Below the pieces are notes generated by a model that was given only the letters and a program-made list of their open reading frames with translations, was not told the origin of the DNA and made no database searches. A stretch of DNA of 33,566 nt from Deltaproteobacteria bacterium (lineage in GTDB: Bacteria; Myxococcota_A; UBA9160; SMWR01). This document shows positions 8,519 through 15,376 of this stretch, piece after piece; the first letter of the stretch is position 1, and each line of letters starts with the position of its first letter. The stretch lies in assembly GCA_019310425.1 (NCBI GenBank), contig JAFDEI010000082.1, positions 1 through 33,566 of the forward strand, in the 5' to 3' direction. Position numbers and translations under genes: made by a program.

Positions 8519-9447
8519 GTCGCCGAAAAATGCTGGTCCAGCGGGTACTACCGGTCGTGGTCAGCCTCGGCGTGCTTGCCTTCCTGTTCCAGTCCGTCGA
8601 TTTCGACCGCGTCGTCTCGGCGCTCAACTGGCAGGTCGTAGGCTACCTGGTACCCGCGCTGCTCGTCTACGGGGTCTTCACGCTGGTCCTCGAAGCCGCG
8701 TCGATCACGATGCTCATGACCCCGAAGCCGGAAGACTTCGGGCTGTGGACGGCCGCCCGGATCAAATGCGCGAGCTACCTGATCGGCATCGTCAATTTTG
8801 CATTGGGTGCGGGAGCACTCACGATCCTGCTGCGGCGCCGCGCGAGTCTCAACCTGGCCCAGTCGGCCAGCGTGGTCATCACCATCACGTCCGTCGACCT
8901 CATGATCCTGATGATGATGGCCGCGGGCGGAGCTCTCTCTGGCGCAGGTCCGACCGGCATGAACGCGGGGCTCTTCGTGATGCTCGTGATCGCCTTCGTG
9001 GTCGGCATGGTGGTACTGCGGATGCCCGCGAACCTCGGGCCGATCGAGCGGCTGCGGTCGCTCACGATCTTCCAAGCCCTACGGACCACGCCCTTGCCGC
9101 TGCTCGGACAGTTGGCCGTGCTTCGCCTGCTCTTTACGAGTTCCTTCATCGCACTCGGTGGTGCCGCGTTCGCGGGCTTCGACATCGCGGTTCCACTCTC
9201 CGACCTCACGGTCGGCATGGTGTTCGTCGGTGTCGTGAGCGCGCTGCCGATCGCGATCGCAGGCCTCGGCACGGGCCAGGTCGCCGTCGTCGCAGTCTTC
9301 GGTCATCTCGCCGACCGCGAGACGCTACTCGCGCTGTCATTGGTTCTCACCGCCGGGATGCTCGCTCTACGCGCGGGCATGGGGCTCGTGATGGCGCGTG
9401 AATACACGCGCGAGGCGCTCGAGGAATCACGAGCCACCGAAGCATGA
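8515..9447 (+). CDS. LPG-synthase transmembrane-region family protein (UPF0104/flippase-like)
   Basis: 310 residues, nearly all hydrophobic helices, starting at ATG 8515 in an ATGA overlap. The pattern LPVVVSLGVLAFLF, then VDFDRVVSALNWQVV and an AGLGTGQVAVV stretch near the C-terminus, fits the lysylphosphatidylglycerol synthase TM region family (MprF N-terminal-like; AglD/DUF2029 neighbours). No soluble C-terminal acyl-tRNA-dependent synthase domain is present, so it is not a full MprF. Stand-alone members are frequently found beside glycosyltransferases and are suspected lipid transporters or flippases. In this cluster it may move a lipid-linked sugar, which is inference. Confidence 0.8.
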   Translation: MSRRKMLVQRVLPVVVSLGVLAFLFQSVDFDRVVSALNWQVVGYLVPALLVYGVFTLVLEAASITMLMTPKPEDFGLWTAARIKCASYLIGIVNFALGAGALTILLRRRASLNLAQSASVVITITSVDLMILMMMAAGGALSGAGPTGMNAGLFVMLVIAFVVGMVVLRMPANLGPIERLRSLTIFQALRTTPLPLLGQLAVLRLLFTSSFIALGGAAFAGFDIAVPLSDLTVGMVFVGVVSALPIAIAGLGTGQVAVVAVFGHLADRETLLALSLVLTAGMLALRAGMGLVMAREYTREALEESRATEA

Positions 9448-10217
9448 AGGACGTGGGCTTCACCGGCGAGCGTCTCCACGCGGGCGACGAACGCTTCTCG
9501 CTGGACATCGCGCGCCACAGGGCGGCGTACGAAATTGCGCGGAGCCAAGCCGGGGAAGGGAACGTAATCGACGTCGGCTGCGGCTCCGGCTACGGCACCG
9601 CGATGCTCGCGAAATCCGCCGGACAGGTCTTCGGCATCGATCGCGTGCTTCCCGATCGCAACCAGCGCGGGTGCGGTGCCTGCTTCGTCGTCGGCGACCT
9701 GCGCGCATTGCCATTGCAACCAGGGCACTTCGACCTGGTCGTGAGCTTCCAGGTAATCGAGCACCTGCACGACCCGACCTTCTACATCGATGCAATCGCC
9801 GGCCTGTGCAGCCCCGACGGACTCGTGCTCGTCACGACACCGAACATCCTCACATCGGACGGCGTCAACCCGTATCACGTCCGTGAGTACACTGCCGACG
9901 AGCTCGCGGAGACTCTCGGCGAGCGTTTCGATCAGGTCGAGGTACGAGGCTTCCGCGCATCCGAGCGCGCGCGGCGTGTGCTCGAGCAACGCTCGCGACG
10001 GATCCGGCGCGTGATGCGACTCGATCCGCTCCGATTGCGCGATCGGATGCCGCGTCCACTCGTCGAATGGCTGTTCGCGCAGTTCGCTTTGCTCGTGCGT
10101 CGTCCGAGTCCGACTACGAGCAGTGACGAACCGGAGATGAGCTGGCGCGATTTCCCGGCCGGCGAAGCGACGGACGATTGCCTGGATCTGCTCGCAATGT
10201 GTCGAAAACCCCGCTGA
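9444..10217 (+). CDS. Class I SAM-dependent methyltransferase
   Basis: 257 residues starting at ATG 9444, overlapping the previous stop (ATGA). The SAM-binding motif I is VIDVGCGSGYGTAMLA (about residues 42-57). The acidic motif II lies near FGIDRVLPDR. Motif IV-like DLVVSFQVIEHLHDP and LVTTPN complete a Rossmann methyltransferase of the UbiE/Methyltransf_11 group. The C-terminal part is Arg-rich and lacks a recognised domain. Cluster position suggests methylation of a sugar or lipid in the glycan; the substrate cannot be told. Confidence 0.9.
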   Translation: MKDVGFTGERLHAGDERFSLDIARHRAAYEIARSQAGEGNVIDVGCGSGYGTAMLAKSAGQVFGIDRVLPDRNQRGCGACFVVGDLRALPLQPGHFDLVVSFQVIEHLHDPTFYIDAIAGLCSPDGLVLVTTPNILTSDGVNPYHVREYTADELAETLGERFDQVEVRGFRASERARRVLEQRSRRIRRVMRLDPLRLRDRMPRPLVEWLFAQFALLVRRPSPTTSSDEPEMSWRDFPAGEATDDCLDLLAMCRKPR

Positions 10218-10224
10218 GGCCGCG

Positions 10225-11199
10225 ATGGAAAAGCGCTTCGCTGAAATCGACGCGCTAAAATCCATCGGAATCCTGACGGTGGTTCTGATCCACAGCGTCC
10301 GCGCACCATTCGACCCGGGTATCTCGACCTTCGAGATCTGGCTTGGCCACCTGACGCGATTCGCGGTCCCCGCGTTCCTGATTTCGTCGGGCTTCCTCTA
10401 TGCAGGTGTGCCGGCCACTGCCACGCGCACCTTCCGGCGCTTGCGGCGGATCGGCATCCCGTACTTCGCGGCATCACTGCTCGGCCAGGCATTCTGGGCG
10501 GCGCGCGGCGAGCAGACCGAGACCGGGCACTGGCCGAGCGACTTGCTGTTCGGCAGTTCCATGGGCCCCTACTACTACGTCTTCGTGATCTTCGGGCTCG
10601 TGCTCGTGACTCCTCTGTTCGCGAGGCTCGGGCGGCGCGCACAGGTCGGCGTGCTATGCGTGCTCGTCGCCTTGCAGTGGTGGGTCGACGCTGCGAGCGG
10701 AATGCTGACCTCATTCTTCTGGCATCTCCGAAACCCGCTGCTGTGGTGGGCGTACTTCGCGACGGGGTGGATGCTCCGGCCCGCGTACGACCCGCTCCGG
10801 CGCTTTCTCCGATCGCGGCGGACCTTCGCACTCGCGGTGTGCGTTGCCGCAGTCGCGCTGCTCTCGGCCTTGTCCGGTCTGGCCGAGCCGCGACTGCTCG
10901 TGCGCACAGCCGCCTGGTTGAACATCTACGCGATCTGCACACTGATCTTCGTCACCGCGTGTGGAAGCGAGCGCGTCCCGAGCGCACTGCGTGCTCTCAG
11001 CGACGCCAGCTACCCCATCTACCTGCTGCACATGTTCTTCGTTCTGGCCGCAAGCGGGCTGTTCACGTTGCCAGCCCGGAGCTTCGCGCCGCTCCCGACC
11101 TTGCTGGCCTGGGCGGCTGGCATCCTCGGGTCGATCTCGATCATCGCTGCGCTGAAGGCGGTGTTGGGCGACCGTTCGAAGGACTGGATCGGTGCCTGA
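10225..11199 (+). CDS. Acyltransferase family 3 membrane protein (OafA-like)
   Basis: 324 residues with many hydrophobic helices. The N-terminus has EIDALKSIGILTVVLIHSVR, carrying the conserved His of acyltransferase-3 proteins, then FAVPAFLISSGFLY, the usual second-helix signature. A late SDASYPIYLLHMFF segment matches the family's C-terminal histidine region. Members O-acylate sugars, for example acetylation of O-antigen, capsule or exopolysaccharide, from the cytoplasmic acyl-CoA side. Start ATG 10225 has GAGG five bases upstream. No SGNH domain is fused. Likely an O-acetylation tailoring enzyme for the local glycan. Confidence 0.87.
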   Translation: MEKRFAEIDALKSIGILTVVLIHSVRAPFDPGISTFEIWLGHLTRFAVPAFLISSGFLYAGVPATATRTFRRLRRIGIPYFAASLLGQAFWAARGEQTETGHWPSDLLFGSSMGPYYYVFVIFGLVLVTPLFARLGRRAQVGVLCVLVALQWWVDAASGMLTSFFWHLRNPLLWWAYFATGWMLRPAYDPLRRFLRSRRTFALAVCVAAVALLSALSGLAEPRLLVRTAAWLNIYAICTLIFVTACGSERVPSALRALSDASYPIYLLHMFFVLAASGLFTLPARSFAPLPTLLAWAAGILGSISIIAALKAVLGDRSKDWIGA

Positions 11200-13414
11200 G
11201 CCCCTCGCGAACACTCCGACTACACCGTCCACCAACTCGCGATTCGTGCGCTGGTCCCCGTTCATCGTCGCAATCGTCACAGCGCTGGTGCAATGGCCTT
11301 TCTTCGACCGGACCTTGAGCGTGATGGACGAAGGACACATCCTGATGTTCGCCGACATCGTCGCCAACGGTGGCGAACTCTACCGTGACGCCACATTGCT
11401 GCCGCTTCCGGGCTCGTTCTACCTTCTCTCGCTCGCGTTCGAGATCTTCGGACCCTCGATCCTGATCGCCCGCTGGATCGCATTGATCGAGTTTGCGTTG
11501 CTGTGCTCGATCAGCTTCGCAGTGGTACGCCGCCTGGCATCACCGGGCTTCGCGTGGGGCGCCGTACTCGGGATGTTCGTGTACCGCGTCTGGGTATTCC
11601 CGCACTGGCACATGTACAGCTACTCGACGATGTCGTTGTTGCTGCTGGCGAGCGGGCTCTTCGCAATGCTCCGCTACCTCGAGTCGGCGAATTTCCGCTG
11701 GCTCGCTGCCGCTGGCGCCGCAGGCGGATTCGCGGTGCTGTGCAAGCAGGACTACGGCGTAGCAGGGCTCATCGCGATGAACGCCGTGCTGATCGCGGAG
11801 CGTTTCTCGCTTCCCAGCGCGCAGCGCGCAGGAACTCTCCGACGTGCCATCTGGTACAACGCTCCTGCGGTCGCGATCGGGGCTGCGACCGCACTCCACT
11901 TCCTGCGGCAGGGCCTGTTCACTGAGATGCTGACGCAGACGCTCCTCAACCACCTGGTCGGAATCGCGAGCTTCGAATACTCATCGCTACCACCGATCTT
12001 CCCGCTCTTCGAACAGGACGCCCTGCTGCGAGGTGCATACGGAATCGGTGCCTACGTGCCCGGCATCCTGTTCATGGTCGACTGGAACCGGCTCACCGCG
12101 AGTGCGTTCTACAACCACACCTTCCTCTGGGACATCGCGATAAAGGGATTCTTCTACGCCCCATACGCGATCGTCGCTATCGGAGGCGCCAGGCTGTGGG
12201 TGCTCCGCGCCCGCTTCCGCAGCCCCAACAGCCGCCTGGCGGCGCTCCAAGAGTTTTCCCTCTACGCGCTGGCTGCCATTCTGATCGCGATCCTCAACAA
12301 GCCCGTCGACTTCGTCCACGTCGCGGTGCTCTATTGGCCGCTGCTGTGGTTGCTGGTCGTCTACGCTCACGCGCTGGTCGCGGAGCGGCCACGACTCGCA
12401 TGGGGCATGGGCGTAATCGCCGCCATTCCGGTTTTGCTGCTGGCGAGCTACTCGGCCTGGATGATGGGAGAGCTCGTCGCAATGAACTCAGCACTGCTGC
12501 GCGGTGAGCGTGCCGGTGTGTGGGTGCTCCCCAACGAAGAAAAAGTCATCGGAGAAGCCGTTGATTACCTCGAGACGCGAACCTCCGCTGAGCAACCGGT
12601 TGCGGTGTTGCCGTATTACCCCCTGGTGTCCTTCCTCGCCGATCGCCGCGCGCCGCATCGCGCCACCTACACCCTATGGCCGATCGAATACATTCCGAAT
12701 CGCGAGCAACAGATCATCGACGCGATCGAGGCCAGCGACACCCGCCACATGATCTACCACTTCACGCAGTTTGCACAGTTTCCGCGCATGCACGAGTACG
12801 CACCGAGGCTGTTCGCCTACCTGGTCGATGCATGGGAAATCGACCGCGTAATGAGCGCCCCCGGCTGGGGCATGATGGTCGCAGGCCTCGAACGGAGCGA
12901 TGGGCCGCCCGGCGGACGGCCGATAATCGATGCCGACGGCAAGAACGTCGCAATAGCGATCGAACTCGCCGATGGCACGCGCCGGCCCGTCCCCGACGAG
13001 CGCCACAGCGAGGTTCTGGTGCTCGCCAAATGGCCTTTCCGTCCGGCCGCCGCACTGCGGCCGCTCACCGGTGGACGCCGCAGCGTAATGTCGATTCCAC
13101 TCGAGGTTCCGACCCGTGGCCGCCTCGAGACGGCGGTCGCGGTGCACCCGGATCGCTGGTTCAAGTTCCCGCCGGCGCGCGTGACCTTCGAGATCTGGGC
13201 GGTCGATGGGGGTGAGCGTTCGTTGCTCGCGACACGCACCATCAACCCCCAGGGCAACCACTCCGACCGGCGCTGGTTCGAGATCGCGGTGCCGCTCGAT
13301 GCCTGGGCTGGCAGGCGAATCGAGCTCGAGTTCACGACCGGGACCGACCGGTCCCACGCCGAGGTTCCAGAAATGGGAGGCTGGGCGATTCCGCGACTCA
13401 TCAGCGAGCCGTGA
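11192..13414 (+). CDS. GT-C (GT39-like) membrane glycosyltransferase with C-terminal beta domain, paralogue A
   Basis: 740 residues from GTG 11192, which overlaps the acyltransferase stop and has AAGGA eight bases upstream. The first loop has VMDEGHILMFADI and ELYRDATLLPLPG: the DE pair is the likely catalytic acid site of GT-C enzymes. FPHWHMYSYST and VLCKQDYG follow in the membrane half. The soluble part (about residue 420 on) has VAVLPYYPLVSFLADR and a beta-rich tail with LRPLTGG, WFKFPPA, RRWFEIAVPLDAWAGRRIEL and MGGWAIPR at the end. It is clearly paralogous to the gene at 15377 along its whole length and more distantly to 2339. Probable sugar transfer from a polyprenyl phosphate outside the membrane. 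Confidence 0.85.
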   Translation: MPEPLANTPTTPSTNSRFVRWSPFIVAIVTALVQWPFFDRTLSVMDEGHILMFADIVANGGELYRDATLLPLPGSFYLLSLAFEIFGPSILIARWIALIEFALLCSISFAVVRRLASPGFAWGAVLGMFVYRVWVFPHWHMYSYSTMSLLLLASGLFAMLRYLESANFRWLAAAGAAGGFAVLCKQDYGVAGLIAMNAVLIAERFSLPSAQRAGTLRRAIWYNAPAVAIGAATALHFLRQGLFTEMLTQTLLNHLVGIASFEYSSLPPIFPLFEQDALLRGAYGIGAYVPGILFMVDWNRLTASAFYNHTFLWDIAIKGFFYAPYAIVAIGGARLWVLRARFRSPNSRLAALQEFSLYALAAILIAILNKPVDFVHVAVLYWPLLWLLVVYAHALVAERPRLAWGMGVIAAIPVLLLASYSAWMMGELVAMNSALLRGERAGVWVLPNEEKVIGEAVDYLETRTSAEQPVAVLPYYPLVSFLADRRAPHRATYTLWPIEYIPNREQQIIDAIEASDTRHMIYHFTQFAQFPRMHEYAPRLFAYLVDAWEIDRVMSAPGWGMMVAGLERSDGPPGGRPIIDADGKNVAIAIELADGTRRPVPDERHSEVLVLAKWPFRPAAALRPLTGGRRSVMSIPLEVPTRGRLETAVAVHPDRWFKFPPARVTFEIWAVDGGERSLLATRTINPQGNHSDRRWFEIAVPLDAWAGRRIELEFTTGTDRSHAEVPEMGGWAIPRLISEP

Positions 13415-14438
13415 GGGCCCCGAGAGACGGGGCGTCCGCTCGCTGCGGCTTCCGAGCCACGATGCGCTGATTCGAGGTCTGCAAACCGAGCTTCGAGCGC
13501 AGCGAATCCACGACCACGAAGACGCCAAGCAGCAGCGGGTTCTTGAAGTGGAAGAAGCGCACGAAGAAATCCGGATAGCCACGCTCCAGGAAATAGTTGT
13601 GGAGTGAGATCGTCCAGGCCGAAGTGCTGATCAGATATTCACACCGCTCGATTTCGAAGCCACGCTCCTCCAGCAGACGGCGGACCGCGTCGCTGGAGAA
13701 CAAGTTCCAGTGCCGCGGGAAGTGGTAGTGGCCCCACCAACGCATACGGAAGAGCCGGTAGTCGATCCCGGCGAGATTCGGCGTCTCGATGATGAAACAC
13801 CCTCCCGGCCTCAGCAGGCGGAAGACCCGTTCGCAGATCCGCCCCGGGTCGTCCACGTGTTCGATCAACTGCAGCATGATCACGCTGTCGAAGGTCGCGT
13901 CTCCATCGCGGAAATCCTCGATCCTCGTCACATGGGTCTCGAAGCCGCGCTCGGCACACTCGGCCGCAGCGGCAGCGTCGAAGTCGGTGCCGACCAGCGT
14001 CCACCCGTCCGAGCCGAAATCGCGCAGCAATTCGAGGAAGCGGCCGTTGCCGCATCCGACATCGAGCAGGCGCCGCGGTCCCTCCCCTATCAGTTCGCGA
14101 TAGAGCCGGACCTTTCCGCCTTCCCAGCGACGGCGCAGCCGAGACACCAATCCGTCAGAATCGCTCTCGTAGGCGTAGTAGTTTTCGGGATAGATCACGC
14201 CGAGATCGTCGCTCTTTGGCCGCGGATTCAGATAGAGATGATCGCAGACTCGGCAACGAACGAAGCGAAACTCGTTCGCGACGGTCGAGTACTCGAAGTC
14301 TCTGCCGGTAGCCTCTTCGCTGAAGTCGTCGGCCCCGCAGAGGCCGCAGCCGACCTCAACCAGTGAGAGTATCCGGCCGGGTGGCCTCGTGTTCTTCGGG
14401 GCGGGCGAAGGTGAGTCGGGGTTCGATCGGGACTCCAT
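13401..14438 (-). CDS. Class I methyltransferase with N-terminal zinc-ribbon-like CxxC pair
   Basis: 345 residues. The N-terminus (about 33-70) has CGLCG and CRVCDHLYLNPRP, two CxxC pairs typical of a small zinc-binding domain in front of sugar or lipid methyltransferases. YPENYYAY follows. SAM motif I is LLDVGCGNGRFLELL, with LVGTDFD and LQLIEHVDDP further on; the C-terminal half has RWWGHYHFPRHWN and a hydrophobic segment near FLLGVFVVV-like sequence that may touch the membrane. ATG 14438 is the only start upstream of the zinc ribbon, so it overlaps the preceding desaturase gene by 83 bases; GAGG lies four bases upstream. It also overlaps the convergent GT-C gene by 14 bases. Confidence 0.88.
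   Translation of the reverse strand: MESRSNPDSPSPAPKNTRPPGRILSLVEVGCGLCGADDFSEEATGRDFEYSTVANEFRFVRCRVCDHLYLNPRPKSDDLGVIYPENYYAYESDSDGLVSRLRRRWEGGKVRLYRELIGEGPRRLLDVGCGNGRFLELLRDFGSDGWTLVGTDFDAAAAAECAERGFETHVTRIEDFRDGDATFDSVIMLQLIEHVDDPGRICERVFRLLRPGGCFIIETPNLAGIDYRLFRMRWWGHYHFPRHWNLFSSDAVRRLLEERGFEIERCEYLISTSAWTISLHNYFLERGYPDFFVRFFHFKNPLLLGVFVVVDSLRSKLGLQTSNQRIVARKPQRADAPSLGALTAR
13417..13433. terminator. Short hairpin at the convergent gene ends
   Basis: GCCCCG-agaga-CGGGGC forms a 6-bp stem two bases after the stop of the plus-strand GT-C gene and inside the last codons of the convergent methyltransferase. There is no T-run on either side, so termination activity is weakly supported. Confidence 0.25.
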
Positions 14439-15177
14439 GCTCCCTCAGATAGTCGTGCTTTCGCACGAAGGTAGCCCGGTAACGGTGCCACGGAATCGAC
14501 GGCCACAAGTGGTGGATCGCGTGGTAGTTGTGGCCGAGCAGGGCGAACGTCAACCACGGGGCATCGATGATGCGAGTCCCGCGAAACCGGTGCGGCGGCA
14601 GCCCGACGTGCGGCAGGTAATTGATGTACCAGTCCATCACGAGCTTGCCGATAACGACCGGCACGAACCAGAGCGCCACCAGCCCCCAGAAGACGCCCAG
14701 CCACCATGCAAAGGCGTAGATGCCCACGACGACGACGACCGCGACTCGATCGGTGAGATGTTGTCCGGGGCTGCGCGGATCGTCGCACATTCGCGCACGT
14801 GCGAACTTGAGAACACGCGGATAGCGCAATGGCAGCGCCCAGAACGAGCCGTCCGTGTAGATGTAGTTCGGGTCCGAGCGTTGGTTGAGCAACGCATGGT
14901 GCTGGAGGTGAAACCACTTCTCGACGTAGAACGGTGCCATGTAGGGAAACACGCCGAGGATGCCGGCGGCGGCGTTCACGAATCGATATCGCGAAATATT
15001 GTTATGGACGGCCTCGTGCCAGATCGTGAACGCGAAGTGGATCGCGATTGTCGAAATCACGACGTGGATGAGCAGTGGAAGCGGCGCGAGCAGGTAGAGC
15101 GCGATATTGCCGATCAACGCGAGGTACATCGACGCGAGCAGCGCCAGGGTTGCCCAGTCGGTCTTGCGGTGGCTCAC
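14356..15177 (-). CDS. Membrane fatty-acid-desaturase superfamily protein, CrtR (beta-carotene hydroxylase)-like
   Basis: About 273 residues from GTG 15177 (GAGAAGG just upstream); GTG 15216 is an alternative but lies at the edge of a hairpin. Three histidine boxes are present: HEAVHNN, HLQHH and HAIHH, which bind the di-iron centre. INYLPH and RGTRII, followed by HAIHHLWPSIPWHRY, resemble cyanobacterial CrtR hydroxylases more than ordinary acyl desaturases, so a carotenoid, sterol-like or other hydrophobic ring substrate is possible. At least four hydrophobic segments are visible. It sits with a methyltransferase in a minus-strand pair inserted between two plus-strand GT-C paralogues. Superfamily sure, substrate not. 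Confidence 0.85.
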   Translation of the reverse strand: MSHRKTDWATLALLASMYLALIGNIALYLLAPLPLLIHVVISTIAIHFAFTIWHEAVHNNISRYRFVNAAAGILGVFPYMAPFYVEKWFHLQHHALLNQRSDPNYIYTDGSFWALPLRYPRVLKFARARMCDDPRSPGQHLTDRVAVVVVVGIYAFAWWLGVFWGLVALWFVPVVIGKLVMDWYINYLPHVGLPPHRFRGTRIIDAPWLTFALLGHNYHAIHHLWPSIPWHRYRATFVRKHDYLREHGVPIEPRLTFARPEEHEATRPDTLTG

Positions 15178-15216
15178 CAAAGCCTTCTCCCGGTCCGGCG
15201 GCTGGCTCCTCAGCAC

Positions 15217-15235
15217 GGTCCGGCTTCGCCGGACC
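15217..15235. promoter_or_regulatory. Perfect hairpin in the desaturase 5' region
   Basis: GGTCCGGC-ttc-GCCGGACC is a perfect 8-bp inverted repeat. It lies between the predicted minus-strand promoter at 15300-15327 and GTG 15177, so it would be in the 5' untranslated RNA. It could act in RNA stability or regulation, or be a binding site. It has no T-run. Confidence 0.4.
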
Positions 15236-15299
15236 TGAGCCCGCTTCGCTCGCCCAACCCGCTCCCGACCTCACCACGGTCCACCCAGCAGGGTGATAA

Positions 15300-15327
15300 A
15301 TTACACGATTTCAGTAAGTTACGTCAA
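15300..15327 (-). promoter_or_regulatory. Predicted sigma70 promoter for the desaturase-methyltransferase pair
   Basis: On the minus strand TTGACG (15327-15322), a 16-base spacer and TGTAAT (15305-15300) give five of six matches to each consensus box. It sits in the most AT-rich patch of the 199-base divergent region, about 120 bases upstream of GTG 15177. The plus-strand promoter for the gene at 15377 is not obvious. Confidence 0.5.
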
Positions 15328-15376
15328 TTCTCACGACTCCCCCGGAACGCTGCAGCGGCGCACCACAGGATGCAAC

